From Streptomyces shenzhenensis (GTDB lineage: Bacteria > Actinomycetota > Actinomycetes > Streptomycetales > Streptomycetaceae), in the NCBI RefSeq assembly GCF_003688995.1, contig NZ_PENI01000021.1, forward strand, positions 1 to 64,000: DNA of 64,000 nucleotides. Reading direction: 5' to 3'. Both the position numbers and the translations under genes were made by a program. The first letter of the stretch is position 1; each line of letters starts with the position of its first letter. This document shows positions 26,139-34,451 of this stretch, one piece after another. The notes beneath the pieces are model-generated. The model saw only the letters and a program-made list of their open reading frames with translations. It ran no database searches and had not been told where the DNA came from.

Positions 26139-26816
26139 TCAGCGCACCCCGGGGCGTACAAGGCCGGTCTCGTACGCGGCGATCGTCGCCTGTACGCGGT
26201 CGCGGACGCGGAGTTTGGCGAGGACCACCGCGACGTGGTCCTTTACGGTGGCCGGGCTGATGCCGAGTTCGGCGGCAATCTCTGCGTTGGTCAGCCCACG
26301 GGCCACATGCCGAAGGACCTCGGTCTCGCGCGGGGTGAGCTGCCGCGGCCGGGCGGCGTCGGCGGGGACGTCACCGGTGGCATACCGCTCGATCAGCCGG
26401 CGGGTCACCACGGGGTCGAGCAGCGCGGCACCGCGGGCGGCGACGCGCACCGCGTCGATGACCCGCTCCGGCTCGGCGTCCTTGAGCAGGAAGCCGACAG
26501 CTCCGGCCCGCAGCGCGGCGAACACGTACTCGTCGAGGTCGAAGGTGGTCAGGACGACGACGCGGGTGCCGGGGGCGTCCGCGGTGATCCGGGCGGTGGC
26601 GGCCAGCCCGCCGTCGCCCGGCATCCTGATGTCCATCAGGGCGACGTCCGGCCGCAGTTCGAGCACGCGCGCGACGGCGGACTCGCCGTCGGCCGCCTGT
26701 CCGACGACGGACAAACCCGGTTCGGCGTCGAGGATCGCCACGATTCCGGCGCGTACGACTGCCTGGTCGTCGGCGACGGTCACCCTGATCGTGATGGGAA
26801 CACCTCCGGGAGCCAT
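26139..26816 (-). CDS. NarL/LuxR-type response regulator
   Basis: A response regulator of up to 225 residues. Receiver: ADDQ, phosphoacceptor Asp62 in VALMDIRMPG, Lys in GFLLKDAEP. LuxR HTH: LTPRETEVLRHVARGLTNAE to VLAKLRVRDRV. The kinase stop overlaps it. The frame gives ATG 26816, but a GTGA overlap at the kinase stop and a GTG inside GGAGGTG offer shorter starts; I keep the longest. Cognate kinase is the adjacent fused gene. Confidence 0.9.
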   Translation of the reverse strand: MAPGGVPITIRVTVADDQAVVRAGIVAILDAEPGLSVVGQAADGESAVARVLELRPDVALMDIRMPGDGGLAATARITADAPGTRVVVLTTFDLDEYVFAALRAGAVGFLLKDAEPERVIDAVRVAARGAALLDPVVTRRLIERYATGDVPADAARPRQLTPRETEVLRHVARGLTNAEIAAELGISPATVKDHVAVVLAKLRVRDRVQATIAAYETGLVRPGVR

Positions 26817-29263
26817 ACGCGTACCGCGTCGTCGGTCCGGGTGAGCGTACCGCCCATGGCGTCGGCCACCGCCCGTACGTGCCGCCGCGTGCCGGGCGCG
26901 GCGGGCAGCGGTCCCGACACCTCGACGCCCGCGGCGCCGCGCAGCACGGTCAGGGTGACGCCCTCGGCCAGCAGCATCGCGGCGACGCGGTACGCGGCCA
27001 CGCCGACGACGACGGGCTCGGCGGCGCGCGGTCCCCGGTAGCTGACGGTGGCGCCGTAGCGGGCGGCCAGCGCGGAGATGCCGGCGACCGTGGGCGGCGG
27101 CGCGTGACCGTAGGTGTCGTCGCCGCCCTGGCCCCTGCCGTCGGTGCCCTCGCCGCGCAGGTTCGTGAGCAGTTCTCTGAGCGCGGCGAGGCCGGCCCGT
27201 GCTTCGGCGAGGACGGTGTCGAGCCGTCCGGCGTCGGCCGCAGTGACCACGTCACACGTGTGCCGCTGCGCGGTGCGCAGCAGGCCCGCGGCGATCACGC
27301 GGCGCTGGTGGCGTACGGCGGCGTCGGCGTCCCGCGCGAGCAGTTCCCGGCTCCGGGCCGTGGCGGCCCTGTGGCGCTCCCGCAGCCGGGCGGTGCGCAC
27401 CCCCAGCCCCCAGAGCGCGAAGGCGGGGACGGCGAGCAGGGCGGTCAGCGCTGCCCAGGCCGCCACTCGGCTGCCGGTGATACCGCTGCCGCTGGCGAGT
27501 GCCAACCCGCCGGTCGCGGCCACCGCGGCCGGGGCCACCGCGGCCGGGGCCACCGCGGCCGGGGCCAGAACGCCGCGCCGTAGCGGCAGATACGCGCCCG
27601 CGCTGTACACGAAGGTCAGCTCGACCCACCAGTACACGAGGAAGATGTCGCTGACCGGCGGCCGGGTCCAGCCCGCCTGGTCGCAGCCCCACCACAGCAC
27701 CAGCGCCGACAGCACCGCGGTCAGCCCCGCCCCGGGCGCGCGCGACCGCCAGCCGAGCGGCACGGCGTGCAGGGCGGAGAGCAGGACGAAGGGGAGGCCG
27801 GACAGCACGCCGCGGAACGAGTCGGGCACGTCGTCGGAGAGCAGGCCCGCGCCGAGCGAGAGCGCGACGGCGAGCACGACCAGGGCCCAGTCGAGGGCGG
27901 TGGGCCCGCGCCAGAGCGGCCCGGCTGGGCTCGTCCGTACCCGGCGGCGCGGGCTGACCGACTCGACAGGACAACACCGGGTCCAGGGGCGGTGGTTGAA
28001 CCCCCCGGCAGGGCTCACCCGCGCCCAGGTGCGTCGGCGGAAACGGCCGGTGAAGCGCGCCCCCGCCGCCCGGTGCGGGCTGCGAGTCCCGGCGGGGCGA
28101 GTCCGCGGCGAACGGCGCGAGGGCGCCGCGCCGCCTGGGGCCCGTGTGTCGCTGGACGCGGGCGCCACGTCCTGATCCGGGCCACACGGCGGAATGGGCT
28201 CGGCGGCGGGAGCCGGTCGTCGGGACAGGGACAGTGGGCGTCCGGGCAGCGTCGAGGGACAGAGCCACCGGACCCAGCGGCATGCTCTCTCCGCCGCCGT
28301 GCCGCGCCACGCGAGGCCCACGCCTCGCGGGCCGCCGGGCACCGGCCCGCACAACGGCTGCCCGGGCAAGGGGAGTTCGACGTGGACGGCCCAGCCGCCG
28401 GACGTCGGCCCGTAGGAGAGCGTGCCGCCGGCCGCGCCGACCGTGCCGCGCAGTCCGGTCAGGCCACGGCCGGTGCCAAGGTCCGGTTCCGCGGCGCTGC
28501 CGCCGTCGTCCGTCACGGTGACCGTGAGGAGTCCGGGGCGGCTGCCGAGGGCGACGCGTACGGCCGCGCCGCTGGCATAGCGGGCCGTGTTGGTCAGCGC
28601 CTCGCGGACCACGCGGTACGCGACCGTCGCGGCGGGGACGGTGGGCACGGTGTCGGTGGTGTCGTGCAGTTCGGCGCCGCACTCGGTGGCCAGGGCGGCG
28701 ACGTCGGCGAGTGAGACGGCCGCGGCGGGGCCGCCCGTTCCTTCGCCCTGGTCCGCCAGGCGGTCCAGCTCCGCCACTGCCTTCCGGCCGGCGTCCGCCG
28801 CGTGACGGAGGGCGTCGGCGATCAGGTCCGGGTCGGTGAGGCGCTGGGCCGCGGCGGCGGAGACGACGATCGCGGTCAGCCGGTGCGCGGCCACGTCGTG
28901 CAGTTCGACGGCGAGCCGGTCCCGTTCGGCGAGCGCGGCGAACCGCGGAATGGCCGCCGCGCCGGTGCGGTACGCGGCCAGGGCGGCCTGTTCGGCCCGG
29001 CGCCGCCGCTGGGATCTGCCCAGCGCCCAGGCCACGGCCGCGGCGCCGGCCGCGACCAAGGCCGTACCCGCGACGTTCCACGGGCGCAGTCCGGCAGCGG
29101 CGCCCGTCGTGGCTGCCGCCGCGACGGCGACGGCCGATCCCGCGACAGCGAGCCCGGCGGTACGGCGCAGCGCGAGGGCGTACAGAACGACGAACGCCAC
29201 CACGGCGACGGCGGTGGCGGCCACGGGCGGGCTCACGGCCGCGCCCCGCGGGCGTACGGGCAC
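26780..29263 (-). CDS. Fused sensor kinase with degenerate second kinase half
   Basis: An 827-residue protein with two kinase-like halves. Half 1: about three TM segments (12-82), then DRLAVELHDVAAHRLT with phosphoacceptor His122, an N-box VVREALTNTARYA (Asn225) and a G-box GTGRGLTGLRG; this is an intact HisKA_3 kinase. Residues about 325-455 are a Pro/Arg-rich low-complexity linker that reads like translated spacer. Half 2: TM helices (about 456-640), a DHp-like helix RRVIAAGLLRTAQRHTCDV without the LHD motif, and an ATPase-like end lacking the N-box. It therefore looks like a pseudokinase. It could instead be two genes joined by read-through or a frame error. Confidence 0.75.
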   Translation of the reverse strand: MPVRPRGAAVSPPVAATAVAVVAFVVLYALALRRTAGLAVAGSAVAVAAAATTGAAAGLRPWNVAGTALVAAGAAAVAWALGRSQRRRRAEQAALAAYRTGAAAIPRFAALAERDRLAVELHDVAAHRLTAIVVSAAAAQRLTDPDLIADALRHAADAGRKAVAELDRLADQGEGTGGPAAAVSLADVAALATECGAELHDTTDTVPTVPAATVAYRVVREALTNTARYASGAAVRVALGSRPGLLTVTVTDDGGSAAEPDLGTGRGLTGLRGTVGAAGGTLSYGPTSGGWAVHVELPLPGQPLCGPVPGGPRGVGLAWRGTAAERACRWVRWLCPSTLPGRPLSLSRRPAPAAEPIPPCGPDQDVAPASSDTRAPGGAAPSRRSPRTRPAGTRSPHRAAGARFTGRFRRRTWARVSPAGGFNHRPWTRCCPVESVSPRRRVRTSPAGPLWRGPTALDWALVVLAVALSLGAGLLSDDVPDSFRGVLSGLPFVLLSALHAVPLGWRSRAPGAGLTAVLSALVLWWGCDQAGWTRPPVSDIFLVYWWVELTFVYSAGAYLPLRRGVLAPAAVAPAAVAPAAVAATGGLALASGSGITGSRVAAWAALTALLAVPAFALWGLGVRTARLRERHRAATARSRELLARDADAAVRHQRRVIAAGLLRTAQRHTCDVVTAADAGRLDTVLAEARAGLAALRELLTNLRGEGTDGRGQGGDDTYGHAPPPTVAGISALAARYGATVSYRGPRAAEPVVVGVAAYRVAAMLLAEGVTLTVLRGAAGVEVSGPLPAAPGTRRHVRAVADAMGGTLTRTDDAVRVWLPEVFPSRSG
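27522..27566. repeat. Three tandem 15-bp repeats
   Basis: Three exact copies of ACCGCGGCCGGGGCC (27522-27536, 27537-27551, 27552-27566) inside the fused kinase. On the coding strand they encode an APAAV repeat between TM segments. Copy number may vary between strains. Confidence 0.85.
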
Positions 29264-29633
29264 GCGTACCCGCGCGGCAGCCGCGCCGCCCGCCGGAACC
29301 GTCCGGGCGGGACCCGCGGCACCGGATCCCGCATGCCCCTCCCCATGCCCGCAGGATAACGAACCCGGCCCCGGCCTCCCGTACGGCCGAGCACCCTCAC
29401 GGACGGTGAAGCTGATTGCCGGGGACGTCGTCCCGCTTGCTGGGGTCCGGAGGTCAAGCCGTCGCGGGAGTGTCGTGGGAGTACGGAAAGCCAGACGGTC
29501 GGCACCTCGCAGGCGCGTCGGTCTGGGGGCTGCAACGGCGTGTGTGGGCAGGTCGGCAGGGAAGGTGAGGGCCGTAAAGGCGGGAGACAGTTGATACGCG
29601 GTAAAAGGCCAACGGCACGGATACGCTCACGTC
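29264..29633. other. Intergenic region between divergent genes
   Basis: About 370 bp upstream of the fused kinase (minus) and of a small gene (plus, 29634). It must carry both promoters, but I find no clear operator, RNA or small gene. GC-rich GTACG/CGTAC repeats near 29257-29275 are weak palindromes only. Confidence 0.35.
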
Positions 29634-30011
29634 ATGTCTGTGCCGATCCGCCTCAACTATCCCGCAGCGATACCTGTCGGCCACGTGATCGAAGTGACCG
29701 AGTTCCTCGACACCCGGCCCGAGAAGAAACGCCGGACCTACGCTCGCGGCGAGCCGTTCCAGATCCCCGTCATCCTCGACCTGGACACCGGGATCCGCTA
29801 CATGAACCACCGGCACGTGAGCCGCTGGGACAACGGCGGCAACGACTTCGTGCCGAACAACTACTCGTCCGAGCCGCGTTCCGACCTCGAGGTCAGCCGC
29901 GTCTACCGGGCCAAGGTGACAGCCTGCACGCTCGTGATGGTGGAAGGCCTGGAGAACCAGCACACCACCCTTGTGGTCAATCCCGTCGAGGATGCTTCCC
30001 CTGACTCGTGA
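29634..30011 (+). CDS. Hypothetical protein
   Basis: A 125-residue soluble protein with normal Streptomyces codon use and no signal peptide or TM segment. Visible features: a Lys/Arg-rich stretch RPEKKRRTYARGEPFQIP, then VILDLDTGIRYMNHRHVSRWDNGG, and a beta-rich C-terminus (VYRAKVTACTLVMVEG). I do not recognise a family. It stands alone before a stretch of gene fragments. Confidence 0.65.
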   Translation: MSVPIRLNYPAAIPVGHVIEVTEFLDTRPEKKRRTYARGEPFQIPVILDLDTGIRYMNHRHVSRWDNGGNDFVPNNYSSEPRSDLEVSRVYRAKVTACTLVMVEGLENQHTTLVVNPVEDASPDS

Positions 30012-30148
30012 GGTCCGACACGTAACGTGACTTGCCGGAGGGTGGGAACCGTAGTGGCTCTGTCCGGCGTGCCGGTACCTGGCGGAACACCCACAGGCGC
30101 TGGTACACCGATCGGCCATGTGGGGACACGGGTCCGCGTTCTGATTAG

Positions 30149-30364
30149 GTGGCCGACCTGGGGCCGATCCTCTCCGGCGCCCATCTGCCCCACCTGCGGC
30201 ACCTGGCGCTACGCAACAGCGAGATCCAGGACGAAGTCGCCGCCGCGGTGGCATCCGCCCCGGTGGTCGGTCAGCTTGAGGTGCTCGACCTGTCCCTGGG
30301 GACCCTGAGCGACGACGGCACCGTCTTCCGACACATATGCGCGGGACCGCTTACCAGCTACTGA
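30149..30364 (+). pseudogene. Fragment of an STM4015-type leucine-rich-repeat protein
   Basis: The frame reads ADLGPILSGAHLPHLRHLAL, then RNSEIQDEVAAAVASAPVV and LEVLDLSLGTLSDDG, which is the repeat pattern of STM4015-family LRR proteins of Streptomyces. After about residue 57 the LRR pattern stops and the frame ends, so both the 5' and 3' parts of the parent gene are missing. It adjoins other broken genes. Confidence 0.6.
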
Positions 30365-30565
30365 ACTTCCCCAGCGAACAGTGGATCCGACCGCGCTTGT
30401 GCTGCAGAACGGCATCCCCCGGGTCCCGTTCCTGCAAGACCACGACCTGACCCTCGGGCCACACGTCGAGCACCACGCCCACAATGAACGAGGCCAGGCC
30501 AGTCAACTCCTCGCATACGCCCACATCGGCTCCGTGCCCCGACAACAGCAGATGCGTTCAACGCC

Positions 30566-31528
30566 GTGGCGGAACCGCAGCGCCGGCGGATCCTCGACGT
30601 CCTGGCCGACGGCGAACGCACCGTCACCGCCCTGGTCGAGGAGCTTGCGCTGACACAGCCGCAGGTCTCCAAACACCTGCACGGCCTGCGGGATGTCGGT
30701 GCCGTGGACGCCCGGGAGGACGGCCGGCACCGGCTCTACCGGCTCAACGCCGAGGCGCTCAAGCCGATCCACGACTGGGTCGGGAGATACGAGCGGTTCT
30801 GGTCGGTACGGTTCGACCGGCTGGACGCCGTCATCGAGGACCTCAAACAGCAAGAGCACCGCGACCCTCACCCTGCCGGCGGACGACCAGATCCTCATCA
30901 CCCGGGACTTCGACGCGCCCCGCCGACTGGTCTACCGCGCGTGCACCACGCCAGAACTGGTCAAGCGCTGGTGGTGCGGCGAGCGCGGCACGATGGACAC
31001 CGTCGAGATGGACTTCCGTGTCGGCGGCAAGTGGCGGTACGTCATGACGGCCGACGGCGGATTCGAGATCGCCTTCCACGGCGAGTACCACGAGATCGTT
31101 CCCGAGGAGCGGATCGTCTGGACCGAGGTGTTCGAGGGTGTGCCGGGAATGACCCCGGAGGAGGCGGAAAAGAACGCCGCGGTGAACACCGCCGTCTTCA
31201 CCGAGAAGCACGGCCGCACGTCACTGTGGATGCTCACCGAGGTAGTGAACTTCTACCCGCAGTCCGCGCACACAGACCGCAGAGCCTCCCGCTCTGCGGA
31301 GTGATCGTGCCGATCCCGTCGGGGGCGTCGACGACGAACTGGGCGGCGGCGACCGCACCAGCGGGTTCACCGGCCACCAGATCCAGGTCGGGCTTCGGGC
31401 GGATCATCGCGACCGCCGTCTCCGTCGCCCGCGACCGGCCATCGGCTGGGCGCCGGGCCCCCGAACCCGCTGGTCTCCCCCACCACCGACAACCAGCTCA
31501 AGGGCAAGGGGAGAGAAGAGGGTCGTGA
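30566..31528 (+). CDS. ArsR-family regulator with lost stop codon
   Basis: The first 96 codons are a normal ArsR HTH protein of the type paired with AHSA1 genes: VAEPQRRRILDVLADGERTV, LALTQPQVSKHLHGL (recognition helix), RLYRLNAEALKPIHDW, and FDRLDAVIEDLKQQ. In relatives the gene then ends in an ATGA overlap. Here the stop is missing at about 30854, so the frame runs on to 31528 through the next gene's sequence. Upstream, the in-frame bases read T-T-A-D-A-F-N-A before the GTG at 30566, matching the usual N-terminus but without a start codon; the native start seems to have been lost at a junction near 30540. Confidence 0.65.
   Translation: MAEPQRRRILDVLADGERTVTALVEELALTQPQVSKHLHGLRDVGAVDAREDGRHRLYRLNAEALKPIHDWVGRYERFWSVRFDRLDAVIEDLKQQEHRDPHPAGGRPDPHHPGLRRAPPTGLPRVHHARTGQALVVRRARHDGHRRDGLPCRRQVAVRHDGRRRIRDRLPRRVPRDRSRGADRLDRGVRGCAGNDPGGGGKERRGEHRRLHREARPHVTVDAHRGSELLPAVRAHRPQSLPLCGVIVPIPSGASTTNWAAATAPAGSPATRSRSGFGRIIATAVSVARDRPSAGRRAPEPAGLPHHRQPAQGQGERRGS
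30852..31304 (+). pseudogene. AHSA1/SRPBCC-domain gene, start lost and C-terminus replaced
   Basis: The frame reads STATLTLPADDQILITRDF, DAPRRLVYRACTTPELVKRW, DFRVGGKWRYVM and FHGEYHEIVPEERIVWTEV, a typical Activator-of-Hsp90 homologue (SRPBCC fold). The codon before AGC-ACC is AAG where relatives have ATG; loss of one T from an ATGA overlap explains both this and the ArsR read-through. The C-terminus diverges after LWMLTEVV, so the last helix of the fold is also missing. Confidence 0.65.
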
Positions 31529-31658
31529 CGATCCGGCGCGGTCCCGGAAGCCCGTGGTGAGCCGGGGAAATATGGGCGGGGTGAGTGCCGGGCACGGCCG
31601 TGCTCAGGGCTGTCCCGCAATGATCGCGGCTCCGAGTACGGAAGAGCCGGCGATGTGG
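31305..31658. other. Gap before the IS-like unit
   Basis: Holds the read-through tail of the ArsR frame (to 31528) and fragments I cannot assign. On the plus strand a segment reading LVSPTTDNQLKGKGREEG looks protein-like but is too short to place. The left inverted repeat of the IS-like unit is at 31607-31625. Confidence 0.35.
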
Positions 31659-32213
31659 TCAGCCGGTGGCTCGTGGAGTGTCCAGGGATCGGGCGAAGTC
31701 GGCGAGCGTGCGGAAGTCGTTCTCACGTAGGCCGACCCGCGGGTTGACGTGGTGCAGAAGCCCGGACCCGCGATGGTGGGCGGTTACGTACGTCTGATCC
31801 GGCTCGCTCTGTTCGTCGTCCACCCAGGCGAAAGGACGGCCGTTGGCGTAGTCCACCAGCGGACCGGTCTTCCAGTGGACTCCATCAGGGCGCTCTTTGA
31901 GCAGGACGTCGCCGAAGTCGACGAAGGGAAGTTCCGGAAGGCCGAGCACCGGTGCGATCCACCGGTTGGCGTCATCCATCCATGTGGTGGCCCAGCACAG
32001 CTCAAAACCGAGCCGGAGCAGGAATCGCCCGTGCTCCGGGTTGAGCCAGACCCGCAGGGGGCGCCGCCGGGACGAGAGGCCCCTGTCCTTCTCATGGGCC
32101 TCGCTGTCCAGGGGCACTCTGAGTGTGGTGTAGCCGTCGGGACGCTTCTCCGGCTTGGCCGCGTAAGGGTTGAGCGGCCCGTCCACGTCGAGGAACAGCA
32201 GTGGTCGGTTCAC
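31659..32213 (-). CDS. HAD-like hypothetical protein
   Basis: A 184-residue protein that begins PLLFLDVDGPLNPYA, the HAD motif I (DxDG) of the HAD-domain proteins often annotated as hypothetical in Streptomyces. Later blocks are LCWATTWMDDANRWI (motif II region), LLKERPDGVHWKTGPLVDY (Lys) and FAWVDDEQSEPD (acidic pair). Substrate unknown. It lies between the two inverted repeats of the IS-like unit and is divergent from the transposase. Confidence 0.75.
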   Translation of the reverse strand: MNRPLLFLDVDGPLNPYAAKPEKRPDGYTTLRVPLDSEAHEKDRGLSSRRRPLRVWLNPEHGRFLLRLGFELCWATTWMDDANRWIAPVLGLPELPFVDFGDVLLKERPDGVHWKTGPLVDYANGRPFAWVDDEQSEPDQTYVTAHHRGSGLLHHVNPRVGLRENDFRTLADFARSLDTPRATG

Positions 32214-32307
32214 GGTTTCCCCCGGTCTTGCTCACTGTCGACTGCCCGAAGAAGCGTAGCTGCAGAGATCGTCTCGGCATTGGGCCGGCCTGAGTGATGA
32301 TCACGAT

Positions 32308-33078
32308 GTGGTGGGTGTGATCACGGCATCGGAGCCGTCCTGGATAGCCCCGTTCCCCGGGTTGAGTCCGCGCTGCTTCGGCAAGCTGCTGACAACGCTG
32401 CGGCGCAACAGGGCAGATGTAGTTCACCGGGGCCGGCCGTCGAGTCTGCCGCTGGAGGATCGGGTGCTGCTGGCCACGGCCTATTGGCGTACCGACTTGA
32501 CGCTGCGTCAGCTCGCCCCCTTGTTCGGCGTCTCGAAGTCGACAGCCTGCCGAGTCATCAACCACCTCGGACCCCTGCTCACGCTCCGGCCCCGCAAGCG
32601 GTTCGCCAAGGACAGCGTGCTCATTATGGACGGCACCCTGATCCCCACCCGCGACCACACCATCGCCGAACGTTCGAAGAACTGCCGGTACTCCACCAAC
32701 CACCAGGTCGTCATCGATGCTGACACCCGCATGGTCGTCGTGGTCGGCCGGCCGCTCGCCGGGAACCGCAACGACTGCAAGGCGTGGGAGGAGTCCGGCG
32801 CCAAGGCTGCCGTCGGCAAGACCCTCACCATCGCCGACGGCGGCTACCCGGGCACCGGACTCGTCATCCCGCACCGCCGCGAGCGCGGCCAGACCAAGCT
32901 CCCGGCCGGGAAAGAGGACCACAACAAGTCCCACAAGCAGGTTCGGGCCCGCGTCGAGCATGTCTTCGCTCGTATGAAGGCCTGGAAGATTCTCCGCGAC
33001 TGCCGCCTCGAAGGCGACGGTGTCCACCACGCCATACTCGGCATCGCCTGGATGCACAACCTCGCCCTCGCCGGGTAG
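32308..33078 (+). CDS. IS5-family transposase (DDE_Tnp_4 type)
   Basis: A 256-residue transposase of the IS5 group. An N-terminal helix-turn-helix (LEDRVLLATAYWRTDLTLRQ, FGVSKSTACRVINHL) is followed by the DDE core: Asp in LIMDGTLIP, Asp in TIADGGYPG, and Glu in ARVEHVFARMKAWKIL. Length is normal for a one-frame transposase of this group, so it may be functional. The right inverted repeat ends 35 bp after its stop. Confidence 0.88.
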   Translation: MVGVITASEPSWIAPFPGLSPRCFGKLLTTLRRNRADVVHRGRPSSLPLEDRVLLATAYWRTDLTLRQLAPLFGVSKSTACRVINHLGPLLTLRPRKRFAKDSVLIMDGTLIPTRDHTIAERSKNCRYSTNHQVVIDADTRMVVVVGRPLAGNRNDCKAWEESGAKAAVGKTLTIADGGYPGTGLVIPHRRERGQTKLPAGKEDHNKSHKQVRARVEHVFARMKAWKILRDCRLEGDGVHHAILGIAWMHNLALAG

Positions 33079-33226
33079 GTCGGCACGACTCAAAGATTTT
33101 TACGGGACAACCCTTATCAGCAGTAGGAACGCCGGTGCCGGCGGTAAGAGCTCACCCGGGCTTGCCTGATGCTGGTCTGTCTCGTGGTCGGGCTGGCCGC
33201 CAGGGCCGGGTGTCTGGCAGACGGGC

Positions 33227-33424
33227 TCACGGCGTCCCCGTCTGCGAGATGCCCTGTGCAAGCTGGGTCACGACATTCAGGACTCCCTGGCCGAACGCTG
33301 TCGGGGCGATCAGTACACCGAACACCAGCACAATGACCACGGTCATCTTCTCGTCGGACCGGCTCCGGGCCTCCGTTCGCCGACGGAGCCGTAGGAAGAT
33401 GACGACCGCCGGCAGAACTGCCAC
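33227..33424 (-). CDS. Small membrane protein
   Basis: About 65 residues: a hydrophobic start (AVLPAVVIFLRLRRR), a charged segment (TEARSRSDEK) and a second hydrophobic segment (VVIVLVFGVLIAPTAFGQ), then an amphipathic tail. This two-helix pattern resembles small conserved Streptomyces membrane proteins linked to conjugative or mobile regions, but I cannot name it. In-frame residues VLTIN upstream suggest the true start may be a CTG or lie slightly upstream. Confidence 0.5.
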   Translation of the reverse strand: MAVLPAVVIFLRLRRRTEARSRSDEKMTVVIVLVFGVLIAPTAFGQGVLNVVTQLAQGISQTGTP

Positions 33425-33775
33425 GTTGATTGTCAGTACTACCTGGCCAGTCCCTCCCCGTCAGGCAAGAGCGTCCAGGATCCCTTGTAGCCTCAACCAC
33501 CCAGCGTGTCCGGGCGTTTCCCGCTGGTTGGCTCCAAACCGCTTCTGTACGGCCGGAATACAGGCCGACGGTGCCCCTCACAGAAGCGCGACCCGCGCCT
33601 GGTCAAGACATCTCAGGGGGCTGAGAAGTCAAGTTGCCTCTCCGGTCAAGAGTGAAGGACGGTGTCGACGAGTGCTTGCCCGGGATGCGTCAGCATGATG
33701 CTCTGCGGGGATAACTGAACTTGTTCGAGACGCCTGTGGCGAACCATAGGGCGACCGAGCCGTAATGGGGGGCGC
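33425..33775. other. Intergenic stretch without recognisable gene
   Basis: About 350 bp between the small membrane gene (minus) and the hypothetical gene (plus). I see no protein-like frame, RNA gene or strong hairpin. Confidence 0.35.
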
Positions 33776-34207
33776 GTGGACCAGAGTGAAGACCAGATCC
33801 TTGCGGATGAGCTCGCTGCTTTGGGTGCTGTGGGTGGCGGCAGCGGTCGCTTGGTCCGGCTTGTAGCCATGCTGATGAGAAAAAACGTCCATGAGATCGA
33901 CCTCGTCATCCCCTTGCCGTTCAACGACGCCGCGGAGCGTGTCTCAAGGGTGCTCAATCAAATAGGGCGAGCAGTCGAGACCACGCAAGTTGGCCCTGGC
34001 AGGGACGAAGAGGCCATCCGTGTCGTTGCGAGCGGCGGTACCGGCGGGATGAATCCGGTAGCCGTGACTGCGCTGGTGTCGCATGCCGGGGAGAACAGCT
34101 CGGAAGTCCGGCTGCGTGCAGCTGCCAAGGAAGGCCTGATCAAGCAGCAAGCAGGTGAGAAGACCGCTATCCGCGTTGCAGCCCTGCTGCGTAAGGCGAG
34201 CAGATAG
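33776..34207 (+). CDS. Hypothetical soluble protein
   Basis: A 143-residue acidic-to-basic soluble protein without signal peptide, starting at GTG 33776 after a GGGGGGCGC stretch. It has a Gly-rich loop (GAVGGGSGRLVRLVAML), a conserved-looking centre EIDLVIPLPFNDAAERVSRV, and a Lys/Arg-rich helical C-terminus ending ALLRKASR. Not recognised. Confidence 0.6.
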   Translation: MDQSEDQILADELAALGAVGGGSGRLVRLVAMLMRKNVHEIDLVIPLPFNDAAERVSRVLNQIGRAVETTQVGPGRDEEAIRVVASGGTGGMNPVAVTALVSHAGENSSEVRLRAAAKEGLIKQQAGEKTAIRVAALLRKASR

Positions 34208-34451
34208 GAGTTGTGGATGAGCAGCGGGGTCCGCGCCATCCCGTAGTCACCTGGCAGCGACGCCGGCGCAGCCGATCGGCGAGGTACGAAGACGTCCTTG
34301 GCTCAAGCATGGTGGCCCTTGACACGCGTCACGCCTTCCTCCCTGTTGATCCGCAGCTCCGTGAATGTCGGGCAGACGTGTGTGTGCCGGGCAGACATCG
34401 GGAAGCCGACCCGGCGAGGACGTTGGCCGGTTCGCGACGTGGGCGTCCGGG

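Larger units (their letters stand above)
31607..33113. mobile_element. IS5-type unit bounded by inverted repeats, with an extra gene inside
   Basis: The left end begins GGGCTGTCCCGCAATGATC (31607-31625). The right end, read inward on the minus strand from 33113, is GGGTTGTCCCGTAAAAATC. They agree at 15 of 19 positions. Between them lie a HAD-like gene (minus) and an IS5-type transposase (plus). The flanks (ctca / ttat) do not show a clear target duplication. The transposase alone would fit a 0.9-kb element, so either the HAD gene is a passenger or the left end belongs to an older insertion. Confidence 0.45.
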
